Made by a program: the position numbers and the translations under genes. Below are positions 17,435-26,052 of a stretch of DNA of 64,000 nucleotides, piece after piece. The notes under the pieces are model-generated. The model was not told the DNA's origin. It worked only from the letters and a program-made list of their open reading frames with translations, and searched no databases. The DNA is taken from NCBI RefSeq assembly GCF_000314795.2, contig NZ_KB373315.1:432501-496500 (forward strand), written 5' to 3'. Each line of letters starts with the position of its first letter. Positions within the stretch are counted from its first letter, which is position 1. This DNA comes from Streptococcus sp. F0442 (GTDB lineage: Bacteria > Bacillota > Bacilli > Lactobacillales > Streptococcaceae).

Positions 17435-20400
17435 ATGAATAAACAAGAGCGTTTTTCATTAAGAAAATACAAATTTGGTGTAGCCTCAGTTTTATTAGGG
17501 GCTGTTTTGGTATTTGGAACTGCACAAGCGAGTGCAGATGAACAAGCAACGGGCCAAACGAGGACTGAAACACAACTTGTAGCACCTATTCAACAGCCAC
17601 CAGCTGAAAAACAAGAGTTACAAGTTGCAGAAACTGCGAATACAGTCACTAGTGAAAAAGTAGAGGTTTCTAAAGAAACTGCTATTACGGAAAAAGAAGC
17701 TATTAGCAAAGAGGCTACTGTTCTTGAAAAAATAGAGGCTCCTAAAGAGGGAACAGCTGCTCCACAAACAAATACGGAAGAGACAGTTAAACCGGTAGAA
17801 AAAGCTACAGCAGTGGCTACTCCGACAAGCTCTGAAACAAGTGAGCGCCGTAATGGAGCTGAAAAACCTCAAAGCATTGAAAGCAACGAGATTATTACTG
17901 TTCCACAAACCTGGAACCAAGGTTATAAAGGTGAAGGAATGGTAGTTGCCGTGATTGATTCTGGTTTGGATGTCAACCATGAGGTTCTTCGTATTACCGA
18001 TTCTTCAAAAGCCAAGTTCAAAAATCAAGAAGAATTGGAAGCAGCCAAGAAAGCAGCAGGAATTGATTATGGGAAATGGTACAATGATAAAGTCGTCTAT
18101 GCCTATGATTACTTTGATGGTACCGATAATATAAAAGAAGCTGAAAGAGATTCTCACGGGATGCATGTTACCGGGATTGCAGCGGGGAATCCTGAAAAAG
18201 AAGCAGGAAATGGTAAAAAAATCTATGGTGTAGCACCAGAAGCACAAGTCATGTTCATGCGTGTCTTCTCCGATCGGCAAAAAACAACTGGGTCTGCACT
18301 TTATGTAAAAGCAATTGATGATGCGGTGGCTCTCGGTGCAGATACCATCAATATGAGTCTTGGCTCGTCTACTGGTTCTACGGTCAATGCTGATTCAGAT
18401 ATTGTTGATGCCATCAAACGGGCGCGTGCCAAAGGTGTATCTGTCTTAATCTCCGCCGGAAATAGCAATACTTTTGGGAACGGTTATTCAAGACCAGCAG
18501 CTGAAAATCCGGACTATGGCTTGGTTGGAAATCCTTCAACAGTAGAGGACTCTATCTCTGTTGCCTCCATCAATAACAAAATCATTACAACAGAAGTTTT
18601 TGAAGTTAAAGGCTTGGAAGGTCATGCGGAAGCAGATAATGGAAAGTTTGATTACAGTAAATCTGCTGCAGATGCTGACTTTGAAAAAGGCAAAGAGTAT
18701 GAATATGTATCTGTTGGACTTGGGAAAGAGGATGATTTCAAAGATCTAGACCTTACTGGTAAATTAGCCCTTATCCAACGTGGGGAAATTCCATTCTCAG
18801 AAAAAATTGCCAATGCATTCCATCATGGTGCTGCAGGAGCTTTGGTCTACAATAATGTGGATGGTTCTAATCTTGGTATGTCTATCGATGGGGATGCAAA
18901 AAAAATCCCATCGGTCTTCATTTCAAAACGTTATGGGGAAGCTCTTAAAGCAGGATCCTACAAAATTGTCTTCAACAATACCATGGCCAATCGCCCATCT
19001 CCAGAGGCGGATCAATTGTCAGATTTCTCAAGCTGGGGAGTCACAACAGACGGTCAGTTGAAACCAGATGTAACAGCACCTGGGGGCAATATCTTCTCTT
19101 CTTTGAATGACAATACCTACGGAGATTTGAGTGGTACAAGTATGGCTTCTCCTCACGTGGCAGGTGTCGCCGCCTTGGTCAAAGAATACCTTGTGAAGCA
19201 TCACCCAGAATTAACTCCAGAACAAGTTTCTGAAACAGTGAAAGCCTTGATCATGTCTACGGCTAAACCACATGTTAATAAAGAAACGGGTGCTTATACT
19301 TCTCCTCGTCAACAGGGAGCAGGGGTGGTCGATACGGCAGCTTCCGTATCAACAGACTTGTATGTCACTGGTGAAAACAATTACCCAAGTGTCACTCTTG
19401 GAAATGTTGGAGATAGCTTTACATTTGATGTTACAGTTCACAATATTTCAGATACTGATCGTACCTTGAAGATGCTGGTCAATACAGACACAGATGAAGT
19501 GAAAGATGGTAAATTTACTCTTCGCCCACGTAAATTAACAGAAACTGCTTGGCCAGAAGTGACTGTGAAAGCACATAGTTCTGAAACAGTTACGGTGAAA
19601 GTCGACACAAGTAAATTCACAGAAGAATTGAGCAAAGAAATGCCAAACGGCTATTTCCTTGAAGGGTTTGTTCGCTTTGTTGATCCAGCAGATGATGGAG
19701 ATGTGGTCAGCATACCATTTATGGGCTTCAAGGGAGAATTCCAAAATCTTCCCGCAGTTGAAAAGCCGGTCTATGATTTGGTTCGCGAAGGAAAAGATGG
19801 ATTCTACTACCATATTCCAAAAGATTTAAATATCTCATCGAGTGCCAATGTTTCTGCGCTCGTCACTCAGCAAAATGACTTCCTTCTCACTCAAGGAAAA
19901 CGAGATGGTCGTCGGATGACAGTCCTTGGTATTGAAGAAAATGCGGAAGGGACTCACACCCTTCAACTAGATGAAAACGGAAATGTTCGCATTGCCATTT
20001 CACCAAATGAAGATGGAAATAAAGATTTCGTCGAATACAAGACAGTCGCTCTTCGAAATATTGAAAACCTTCGTGCAAGTGTCTACGCAGCAAGTGATAC
20101 TGAGCATCTACATCCAATTTGGGAAGGTACGCCATCTGACCATCGTAAGAACTATTTTGATGGGAATACCAAGAACCCACGAAGCTACACGCTAGACAAT
20201 ACTACTTGGTCTGGTAGCGATGCCAATGGAAATGCGGTAGCAGACGGTTTATATGATTATGTCATCCGTTATACCCCAATGGTTCCAGGAGCTGAAGAGC
20301 AATCAACGACCTTCAAGGTTCGGGTCGATACTCAAAAACCAGTGATTACATCTGGATATATTCGCTTTAAAGACGGAGCACAACAGTTTGTAGCACGTAA

Positions 20401-21853
20401 ATCCAAAGATGTTGGTGAAGGCGGTATCTTGACAGAAAAACTAGTTTATGTCACACCATTTGATGATCAAGGAACGATGGTCCAAACCAGTGAAGACAAG
20501 AATGGTACGCGTGCTCTAGAAAATTATCATGTCATTAAGGCTAATGAGGATGGTAGCTTCGATCTTCCTGAAAACATCGAGAAGAAGAATATATACTATT
20601 ATGTAGAAGATTTTGCAGGCAACGTGGATTACATTTCATTAGCTGATTTGGTACGGGATCAAAATAGTGGTCGGGTTCAAATTGCAGTGCGTGATGCTAA
20701 GACCAACAAAGATTTGGACACCATGTACGTCTATCGTATTAAGGATAGCAATGGTCAATATGTATCAGTTGATAAAACAAAAGATATCAACTTCTTGAAC
20801 TTTGGCCATTATATTGCAGAAATCTTTACCTATGATCGTACCGAAGTGAAATTTGTCAGCAGCTTGACGCAAGAGTTCGATTTGACAGAAGAGAATAGTT
20901 TCCAAACGATCGCATTCCTTGCCAACACCTTGGAATACGCACCAGTCAGCATTCGCTTTGATCAACCAGTTTCAAAAGCTGCTACTCTCGTATTGAAAGG
21001 TGCAGAGGGGGAAAACTTTGTATTGCCTGCTGAAAAGTATGGTAAGAATGGCTTTGGTAAATCAGTAGCAACCGGTCAATATACTTTAGTTGCAACCCTT
21101 CCGACAGGTTATGAATTGGCTGAGGAAGCGCCGGTGATTACAGTTGTTGCAGGTCGAAACAATGTTTACCGTCTTGGAGTGATCTCAAAAGTGGATCTCT
21201 TAGCTGCCTTAAACAACCAAGCGGATGTTATCAAGACAGCTCACTACTTCAATGCGAGTGCCGATAAGAAAGAAGCCTATGATCAAGCCTTGCAAGCTGC
21301 TCAAGCAGCCTTGACCAATAAGGTCAGTCAAGAGCAAGTCAACCAGGTAGTGGCTGGTCTTGAAGCTGCCAGTCAAGCTTTGGATGGCAAAGACTCAAAT
21401 GTTGCAGCTTTGAAAGAAGCGATGCAGGCTTACGATGCTACAACTAAAACTGGACGGTATGCCAATGCAAAAGAAAAAGTACGTCGGGACTACGATCGTG
21501 CCTTCCAAACAGTGGCTTTACTTGCAGTAGATCCAACTGTGAAACAAGAACAAATCAATCAAGCGCTTGCTGAGTTGAGCCGTGCGGAAGGAAAATTAAA
21601 TGGGAAAGCAACTGATTTTTCAAGCCTTGAAAAATACATCAAGGAAGAATTGAAGTTCCAAGAAAAGAATGCTAAATTCATCTATGCTGGAAATGAAGAA
21701 AAAGAAGCTTACCTAGTAGCCTTTAAGGATGCACAAACCATTCTTTCAAATCCAGGAGCAAGTCAGCAAGATGTAAAAGATGCTTTGACAGCTTTGAAAA
21801 ATGCCAAGAAAAAACTTCATGGGAAAAAACCAAAAGCTGCAAGACGTCCCTAA
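17435..21853 (+). CDS. YSIRK-signal subtilisin-like surface protease, C5a-peptidase-like, lacking a wall anchor
   Basis: A 1472-residue secreted serine protease of family S8 resembling streptococcal C5a peptidase and lactococcal cell-envelope proteinase. The N terminus has a YSIRK-type signal (FSLRKYKFGVASVLLG, residues 7-22; likely cleavage near ASA33). A Glu/Lys/Thr-rich propeptide follows to about 160. The catalytic triad is D175 (IDSG), H241 (SHGMHVTG) and S569 (GTSMASPH), with a PA domain inserted around residues 390-500. Fn3-like domains cover about 640-1200, and three FIVAR modules begin near 1256, 1323 and 1396. The protein ends in GKKPKAARRP with no LPXTG motif, hydrophobic segment or charged tail, and no other frame supplies one. 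It may be released into the medium or held by the FIVAR modules. Confidence 0.9.
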   Translation: MNKQERFSLRKYKFGVASVLLGAVLVFGTAQASADEQATGQTRTETQLVAPIQQPPAEKQELQVAETANTVTSEKVEVSKETAITEKEAISKEATVLEKIEAPKEGTAAPQTNTEETVKPVEKATAVATPTSSETSERRNGAEKPQSIESNEIITVPQTWNQGYKGEGMVVAVIDSGLDVNHEVLRITDSSKAKFKNQEELEAAKKAAGIDYGKWYNDKVVYAYDYFDGTDNIKEAERDSHGMHVTGIAAGNPEKEAGNGKKIYGVAPEAQVMFMRVFSDRQKTTGSALYVKAIDDAVALGADTINMSLGSSTGSTVNADSDIVDAIKRARAKGVSVLISAGNSNTFGNGYSRPAAENPDYGLVGNPSTVEDSISVASINNKIITTEVFEVKGLEGHAEADNGKFDYSKSAADADFEKGKEYEYVSVGLGKEDDFKDLDLTGKLALIQRGEIPFSEKIANAFHHGAAGALVYNNVDGSNLGMSIDGDAKKIPSVFISKRYGEALKAGSYKIVFNNTMANRPSPEADQLSDFSSWGVTTDGQLKPDVTAPGGNIFSSLNDNTYGDLSGTSMASPHVAGVAALVKEYLVKHHPELTPEQVSETVKALIMSTAKPHVNKETGAYTSPRQQGAGVVDTAASVSTDLYVTGENNYPSVTLGNVGDSFTFDVTVHNISDTDRTLKMLVNTDTDEVKDGKFTLRPRKLTETAWPEVTVKAHSSETVTVKVDTSKFTEELSKEMPNGYFLEGFVRFVDPADDGDVVSIPFMGFKGEFQNLPAVEKPVYDLVREGKDGFYYHIPKDLNISSSANVSALVTQQNDFLLTQGKRDGRRMTVLGIEENAEGTHTLQLDENGNVRIAISPNEDGNKDFVEYKTVALRNIENLRASVYAASDTEHLHPIWEGTPSDHRKNYFDGNTKNPRSYTLDNTTWSGSDANGNAVADGLYDYVIRYTPMVPGAEEQSTTFKVRVDTQKPVITSGYIRFKDGAQQFVARKSKDVGEGGILTEKLVYVTPFDDQGTMVQTSEDKNGTRALENYHVIKANEDGSFDLPENIEKKNIYYYVEDFAGNVDYISLADLVRDQNSGRVQIAVRDAKTNKDLDTMYVYRIKDSNGQYVSVDKTKDINFLNFGHYIAEIFTYDRTEVKFVSSLTQEFDLTEENSFQTIAFLANTLEYAPVSIRFDQPVSKAATLVLKGAEGENFVLPAEKYGKNGFGKSVATGQYTLVATLPTGYELAEEAPVITVVAGRNNVYRLGVISKVDLLAALNNQADVIKTAHYFNASADKKEAYDQALQAAQAALTNKVSQEQVNQVVAGLEAASQALDGKDSNVAALKEAMQAYDATTKTGRYANAKEKVRRDYDRAFQTVALLAVDPTVKQEQINQALAELSRAEGKLNGKATDFSSLEKYIKEELKFQEKNAKFIYAGNEEKEAYLVAFKDAQTILSNPGASQQDVKDALTALKNAKKKLHGKKPKAARRP

Positions 21854-21878
21854 TCCAAATAAAATTGTTTGTTAGCCT

Positions 21879-21915
21879 AAAATCCGTATGAAACAATTGT
21901 TTCATACGGATTTTT
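21879..21915. terminator. Terminator after the subtilisin gene
   Basis: A 36-bp perfect palindrome (each arm AAAATCCGTATGAAACAA or its complement) ends in a T-run on the plus strand and starts with an A-run, so it could work in both directions. Confidence 0.88.
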
Positions 21916-21916
21916 A

Positions 21917-21945
21917 TTTACAAGTATGTAGAAATCTGCTATAAT
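21917..21945 (+). promoter_or_regulatory. Promoter of the glyQ operon
   Basis: TTTACA (21917-21922) and TATAAT (21940-21945) with 17-bp spacing. The -35 box begins directly after the preceding terminator. Confidence 0.75.
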
Positions 21946-21951
21946 ACTAGT

Positions 21952-22150
21952 CAAGAAAGAAGAGCTTATGGCGTTTTTCTAGCGAGCTTGGGATAGTGAA
22001 AGCCAAGTAGAACAAAGTGGGCATCGGCGCTTTCTCTCAGTAAAAAGCTGAGTACAGTAACATATAATGAAGTAATAAATTAGGGTGGAACCGCGTTTTT
22101 GACGCCCCTAGGTCACTTGACTTAGGAGCAGAGACACGGTTCTTTTTGTG
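21952..22150 (+). promoter_or_regulatory. T-box riboswitch controlling glyQ/glyS
   Basis: T-box leaders sense uncharged tRNA and prevent termination. The conserved T-box AGGGTGGAACCGCG is at 22082-22095 and pairs with GCCCCTA to form the antiterminator. The competing terminator joins GGAACCG (22087-22093) to CGGTTTC (22137-22143), with an inner CCTAGGTCA/TGACTTAGG helix, and is followed by TTTTT. Stem I begins at about 21954 (AGAAAG...GCTTTCTCT base) and includes the AGTAGAAC element. GGC triplets at 22020-22022 and 22026-22028 are candidate glycine specifiers; I cannot choose between them by eye. The downstream glycyl-tRNA synthetase genes make tRNA-Gly the ligand. Confidence 0.92.
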
Positions 22151-22179
22151 TTCTGAGTCGGGCTCAATCATATAGAAAA

Positions 22180-22206
22180 AGGAGTAAAACATGTCTAAAA
22201 AATTGA
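22180..22206 (+). other. Duplicated glyQ ribosome binding site and start, giving a four-codon mini-ORF
   Basis: AAAAAGGAG followed by ATGTCTAAAAATTGA resembles the true glyQ start at 22362 (AAAAAGGAG, ATGTCTAAAAAATTA), with one A fewer. The missing base puts TGA in frame, so this copy encodes only MSKN. It lies between the T-box terminator and the real gene. Confidence 0.7.
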
Positions 22207-22210
22207 CTTT

Positions 22211-22340
22211 CCACTGCGTCAGTGGCAGAGACCTCCTTTCAGTCGGACTGCCCCACGCTCAGCACTAGGCTGCCTGAGCTAGACGCAGTACTAACTCGTC
22301 TTGCCTCGTATGATCGACGAGGCAGACTCGTGTCGCAAGA
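22211..22340 (+). repeat. Hairpin-rich insert between the T-box and glyQ
   Basis: About 130 nt of non-coding sequence made of nested inverted repeats. ACTGCGTC (22213-22220) pairs with GACGCAGT (22282-22289) around GCTCAG/CTGAGC (22257-22262 with 22274-22279). A separate hairpin joins TGCCTCGT (22302-22309) to ACGAGGCA (22317-22324), with GTC/GAC outside it. CCACTG/CAGTGG (22211-22225) is an alternative small hairpin. The segment is bounded by the two copies of the glyQ start region, so it looks inserted with a duplication. Confidence 0.6.
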
Positions 22341-22361
22341 ATTTATAAAAAGGAGAAGAAG

Positions 22362-23279
22362 ATGTCTAAAAAATTAACCTTCCAAGAAATTATTTTGACT
22401 TTGCAACAATACTGGAATGACCAGGGTTGTATGCTGATGCAGGCTTATGATAATGAGAAGGGTGCGGGAACCATGAGCCCATATACCTTCCTTCGTGCCA
22501 TTGGTCCTGAGCCATGGAATGCGGCTTATGTAGAGCCATCACGTCGTCCAGCGGACGGTCGTTACGGGGAAAACCCAAACCGTCTTTACCAACACCACCA
22601 ATTCCAAGTGGTTATGAAACCATCCCCATCAAACATCCAGGAGCTTTACCTTGAGTCATTGGAAAAATTGGGGATCAATCCATTGGAACACGATATCCGC
22701 TTCGTTGAAGATAACTGGGAAAACCCATCAACTGGTTCAGCAGGTCTTGGATGGGAAGTGTGGCTTGATGGTATGGAAATCACGCAATTCACCTACTTCC
22801 AACAAGTCGGTGGTTTGGCAACTGGTCCTGTTACCGCTGAGGTTACCTACGGATTGGAACGCTTAGCTTCTTATATCCAAGAAGTAGACTCCGTTTACGA
22901 TATTGAGTGGGCTCCAGGTGTTAAATACGGAGAAATCTTCCTTCAACCAGAATATGAGCATTCAAAATACAGCTTTGAAGTTTCTGACCAAGATATGCTT
23001 CTTGAAAACTTTGAAAAGTTTGAAAAAGAAGCTGGACGTGCTTTGGAATTGGGTCTTGTACACCCAGCCTATGACTACGTTTTGAAATGTTCACATACCT
23101 TCAACTTGCTTGATGCTCGTGGAGCTGTATCCGTTACAGAACGTGCTGGTTACATTGCACGCATCCGTAACTTGGCCCGTGTCGTTGCTAAAACCTTCGT
23201 CGCAGAACGCAAAAAACTCGGATACCCACTTCTCGACGAAGCCACACGCGCAAAACTCCTAGCAGAAGAGGAAGAATAA
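22362..23279 (+). CDS. glyQ: Glycyl-tRNA synthetase alpha subunit
   Basis: The catalytic alpha subunit of the (alpha-beta)2 bacterial GlyRS, which charges tRNA-Gly. The 305-residue length is standard. Class II features are seen: [19 protein letters not shown] at the start, [46 protein letters not shown] (motif 2 region, by position 32-86), and the [12 protein letters not shown] and TYGLERLA motifs. The ATG at 22362 follows AAAAAGGAG. It is controlled by the T-box upstream and separated from glyS by an unusually structured 283-nt spacer. Confidence 0.97.
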   Translation: MSKKLTFQEIILTLQQYWNDQGCMLMQAYDNEKGAGTMSPYTFLRAIGPEPWNAAYVEPSRRPADGRYGENPNRLYQHHQFQVVMKPSPSNIQELYLESLEKLGINPLEHDIRFVEDNWENPSTGSAGLGWEVWLDGMEITQFTYFQQVGGLATGPVTAEVTYGLERLASYIQEVDSVYDIEWAPGVKYGEIFLQPEYEHSKYSFEVSDQDMLLENFEKFEKEAGRALELGLVHPAYDYVLKCSHTFNLLDARGAVSVTERAGYIARIRNLARVVAKTFVAERKKLGYPLLDEATRAKLLAEEEE

Positions 23280-23562
23280 AAAAAGAGTTACAAGAATGGA
23301 AAAGGGGCGAACAAAGTGAGCCCATATGGAACCCAGAGGCAAGTCGGAGACTTGCTAAAGGGATAGGCACCGCCGTACTGGTATATGGGGATTTTTGAAA
23401 CGTGAGGTTCAAAAATCAGTTGGCTAAATCCACTTTGATGAGACTGTTGGAAATAGCTGTCGAGGAGACAGAAGATTTCCTCACAGCCTCACAAAGTTAG
23501 TTAGCAACGTCCTCAGTACCTAAGGTGCCTATCAAAAAGAAGAATTTTGTAAAGGAAAAAAC
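23280..23562 (+). ncRNA. Structured RNA element between glyQ and glyS (candidate)
   Basis: This spacer has no convincing reading frame but folds into a multibranch structure. The closing stem is GATAGGCACC (23362-23371) with GGTGCCTATC (23524-23533), continued by GTACTG (23375-23380) with CAGTAC (23514-23519). Inside are a 10-bp hairpin (GATTTTTGAA, 23390-23399, with 23408-23417) and a long arm: GTT-GCTAA (23419-23427) with TTAGCAAC (23501-23508), then ACTTTG, TGAG, CTGT, GGAAAT and CTGTC helices (23432-23461) matched in order by 23467-23497. A 7-bp hairpin (23339-23355) precedes it. CCCATAT (23321-23327) can pair with ATATGGG (23383-23389), which would cross the closing stem. Candidate regulatory RNA, processed intercistronic RNA, or inserted repeat. 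Confidence 0.6.
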
Positions 23563-25599
23563 ATGACAAAAAACTTACTAGTAGAACTTGGACTTGAAGA
23601 GTTGCCAGCCTACGTTGTCACACCAAGTGAAAAACAACTGGGTGAGAAAATGGCAGCCTTCTTGGATGACAACCGTCTTTCATACGAAAGCATTCAAACC
23701 TTCTCAACACCACGCCGTTTGGCAGTTCGTGTACTTGGTTTGGCTGATCAACAATCGGATTTGACTGAAGATTTTAAAGGACCTTCTAAAAAAATCGCCT
23801 TGGATGCAGATCGGAACTTCTCAAAAGCAGCCCAAGGATTTGTCCGTGGAAAAGGCTTGACCGTTGATGACATTGAATTCCGTGAAGTCAAAGGGGAAGA
23901 GTACGTTTACGTGACGAAACACGAAGCTGGAAAACCTGCCAAAGAAGTTTTGGCTGGCGTTCCAGAAGTGCTTGCTTCATTGACTTTCCCTGTCAGCATG
24001 CACTGGGCTAACAACAGCTTTGAATACATTCGCCCAGTTCACACCTTGACCGTTCTTTTGGGCGACGAAGCGCTTGACCTTGATTTCTTGGATATCAAGT
24101 CAGGCCGTGTGAGCCGTGGCCACCGTTTCCTCGGTCACGAAGTGGAAATCACCAATGCAGACTCTTATGAAGAAGACCTTCGTACGGTTTACGTGATTGC
24201 CGACAGCAAAGAGCGTGAAAACATGATTCGTGAGCAAATCAAGGCTATCGAATCAGAACAAGGTGTTCAAGTCCAAATCGAAGAAGGACTTCTAAATGAA
24301 GTCTTGAACTTGGTGGAATACCCTACAGCCTTTATGGGAAGCTTTGACACTAAATATTTGGACGTTCCAGAAGAAGTCTTGGTGACCTCAATGGAAACCC
24401 ACCAACGTTACTTTGTCGTACGTGACCTTGATGGTCAGCTGAAACCAAATTTCATTTCCGTCCGGAATGGGAACGCTGAGCACTTGGAAAATGTTATCCG
24501 AGGAAATGAAAAAGTCCTGGTGGCCCGTCTTGAAGATGGTGAATTCTTCTGGCGTGAAGACCAAAAGCTTAAGATTGAAGACCTCGTTGCTAAATTGGCA
24601 CACGTGACTTTCCATGAAAAAATCGGTTCTCTCTCAGAACACATGGCCCGTGCTGGTGTCATTGCAGCGTCACTAGCTGAGCAAGCTGGTTTGACTGCTG
24701 AAGAAAAGGTAGCTGTGGTTCGTGCAGCTGAAATCTATAAATTTGACCTCTTGACGGGTATGGTCGGAGAGTTCGATGAATTGCAAGGAATCATGGGTGA
24801 AAAATACGCCCTCCTTGCTGGTGAGGATGCTGCGGTTGCGACAGCTATCCGTGAGCATTACCTTCCTGATGCAGCAGACGGCGCTCTTCCAGAGACTAAG
24901 GTTGGTGCTATCCTTGCGCTTGCAGATAAATTAGATACCCTCCTTTCCTTCTTCTCTGTTGGCTTGATTCCATCAGGTTCAAACGACCCTTATGCGCTTC
25001 GTCGTGCAACACAAGGAATTGTTCGTATCTTGGATGCCTTTGGTTGGCACATCCCTATGGATGAGTTGATCGACAGACTTTACGCCCTTTCATTTGATAG
25101 TCTTTCTTATGACAATCAAGCAGAAGTGCTCAACTTCATCAAAGCGCGTGTGGACAAGATGATGGGACGTACACCAAAAGATATCAAAGAAGCTGTTCTT
25201 GCTGGTTCAAACTTTGTCGTAGCAGATATGCTTGAAGCAGCAGATGCTCTCTCAGAAGCTGCTAAGACGGATGGTTACAAGGCAGCTGTTGAATCCCTCT
25301 CACGTGCCTTCAACTTGGCTGAAAAAGCAGATGCTTCAGTAGCAGTCGATGCTAGTCTCTTTGAAAATGATCAAGAAAAGGCCCTTGCTAAGGCGATTGA
25401 AGAATTAGAATTGACTGGTTCAGCTAGTGACAAATTGGCTCAGCTCTTTGCTCTTAGCCCAGTCATCGATGCCTTCTTTGACAATACCATGGTTATGGCA
25501 GAAGATGAGGCTGTTAAAAACAACCGTTTGGCCCTTCTTTCGGGTCTTGTGGCTAAAGCCAAAGCTGTTGCAGCCTTTAATCAATTGAACACAAAATAA
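23563..25599 (+). CDS. glyS: Glycyl-tRNA synthetase beta subunit
   Basis: The tRNA-recognition beta subunit partnering GlyQ. The 678-residue protein starts [17 protein letters not shown] as in the family, has the [11 protein letters not shown] segment, an HD-like domain ([16 protein letters not shown], with the [23 protein letters not shown] stretch) and a C-terminal anticodon-binding DALR-type region. AAAGG precedes the ATG. Translation of glyS cannot be directly coupled to glyQ because 283 nt of structured spacer intervene. It is followed 33 nt later by the DUF896 gene. Confidence 0.96.
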   Translation: MTKNLLVELGLEELPAYVVTPSEKQLGEKMAAFLDDNRLSYESIQTFSTPRRLAVRVLGLADQQSDLTEDFKGPSKKIALDADRNFSKAAQGFVRGKGLTVDDIEFREVKGEEYVYVTKHEAGKPAKEVLAGVPEVLASLTFPVSMHWANNSFEYIRPVHTLTVLLGDEALDLDFLDIKSGRVSRGHRFLGHEVEITNADSYEEDLRTVYVIADSKERENMIREQIKAIESEQGVQVQIEEGLLNEVLNLVEYPTAFMGSFDTKYLDVPEEVLVTSMETHQRYFVVRDLDGQLKPNFISVRNGNAEHLENVIRGNEKVLVARLEDGEFFWREDQKLKIEDLVAKLAHVTFHEKIGSLSEHMARAGVIAASLAEQAGLTAEEKVAVVRAAEIYKFDLLTGMVGEFDELQGIMGEKYALLAGEDAAVATAIREHYLPDAADGALPETKVGAILALADKLDTLLSFFSVGLIPSGSNDPYALRRATQGIVRILDAFGWHIPMDELIDRLYALSFDSLSYDNQAEVLNFIKARVDKMMGRTPKDIKEAVLAGSNFVVADMLEAADALSEAAKTDGYKAAVESLSRAFNLAEKADASVAVDASLFENDQEKALAKAIEELELTGSASDKLAQLFALSPVIDAFFDNTMVMAEDEAVKNNRLALLSGLVAKAKAVAAFNQLNTK

Positions 25600-25632
25600 G
25601 TACCTGTTGACAGGTAGAAAGTAGGTCTTATT

Positions 25633-25890
25633 ATGACACCTGAAAAAATTGCTCGTATCAATGAGCTTGCCAAAAAGAAAAAAACAGAAGGCTTGACACC
25701 AGAAGAAGCGGTAGAACAAGCAAAACTTCGTGAAGAATACATTGAGGGTTATCGTCGCTCAGTTCGTCACCACATCGAAGGAATTAAAGTGGTTGACGAA
25801 GAAGGTAACGATGTGACACCTGAAAAACTACGTCAAGTCCAACGAGAAAAAGGCTTGCATGGCCGTAGCCTTGATGATCCTGAATCATAA
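25633..25890 (+). CDS. DUF896 (UPF0291, YnzC-like) protein
   Basis: An 85-residue cytoplasmic protein of the UPF0291 family. The conserved core is visible as [19 protein letters not shown], then [20 protein letters not shown]. These proteins are small helical hairpins of unknown function; Bacillus YnzC is in the SOS-associated yneA region, but that context is not seen here. It lies directly after glyS with no promoter and before a strong terminator, so it is probably the last gene of the glycyl-tRNA synthetase operon, as in pneumococcus. Confidence 0.9.
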   Translation: MTPEKIARINELAKKKKTEGLTPEEAVEQAKLREEYIEGYRRSVRHHIEGIKVVDEEGNDVTPEKLRQVQREKGLHGRSLDDPES

Positions 25891-25892
25891 TC

Positions 25893-25930
25893 AAAAGCCT
25901 GCTGGAGGAGACTCCAGTAGGCTTTTCTAT
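25893..25930 (+). terminator. Terminator of the glyQS operon
   Basis: A 15-bp stem (AAAAGCCTGCTGGAG with CTCCAGTAGGCTTTT, one G-T pair) and a T-rich tail start two bases after the DUF896 stop. Confidence 0.88.
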
Positions 25931-25959
25931 ATATGAAATTCAGAGTATTCTGTGCTAGA

Positions 25960-25988
25960 TTGACCGGTTTTTAAAAACGTGATATAGT
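25960..25988 (+). promoter_or_regulatory. Promoter of the amino acid permease gene
   Basis: TTGACC (25960-25965) and TATAGT (25983-25988) have a 17-bp spacer. GTATACTTT-type repeats around 26007-26030 in the leader form an imperfect inverted repeat. Confidence 0.65.
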
Positions 25989-26052
25989 ATACTATGTGAA
26001 AATTTGATTATACTTTTCTGAAAGTATACAGAAAAAGAATTGGAGTAGTTTA

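Noticed and set aside
22081..22340. Whether the inserts before glyQ and between glyQ and glyS are pneumococcal BOX or RUP elements.
   Set aside because: Neither matches the BOX or RUP sequences I remember, so I describe them only as hairpin-rich inserts.
23188..23412. A 74-codon minus-strand frame over the glyQ end and the glyQ-glyS spacer.
   Set aside because: Composition looks random, half is antisense to glyQ and it crosses the paired regions of the RNA fold.
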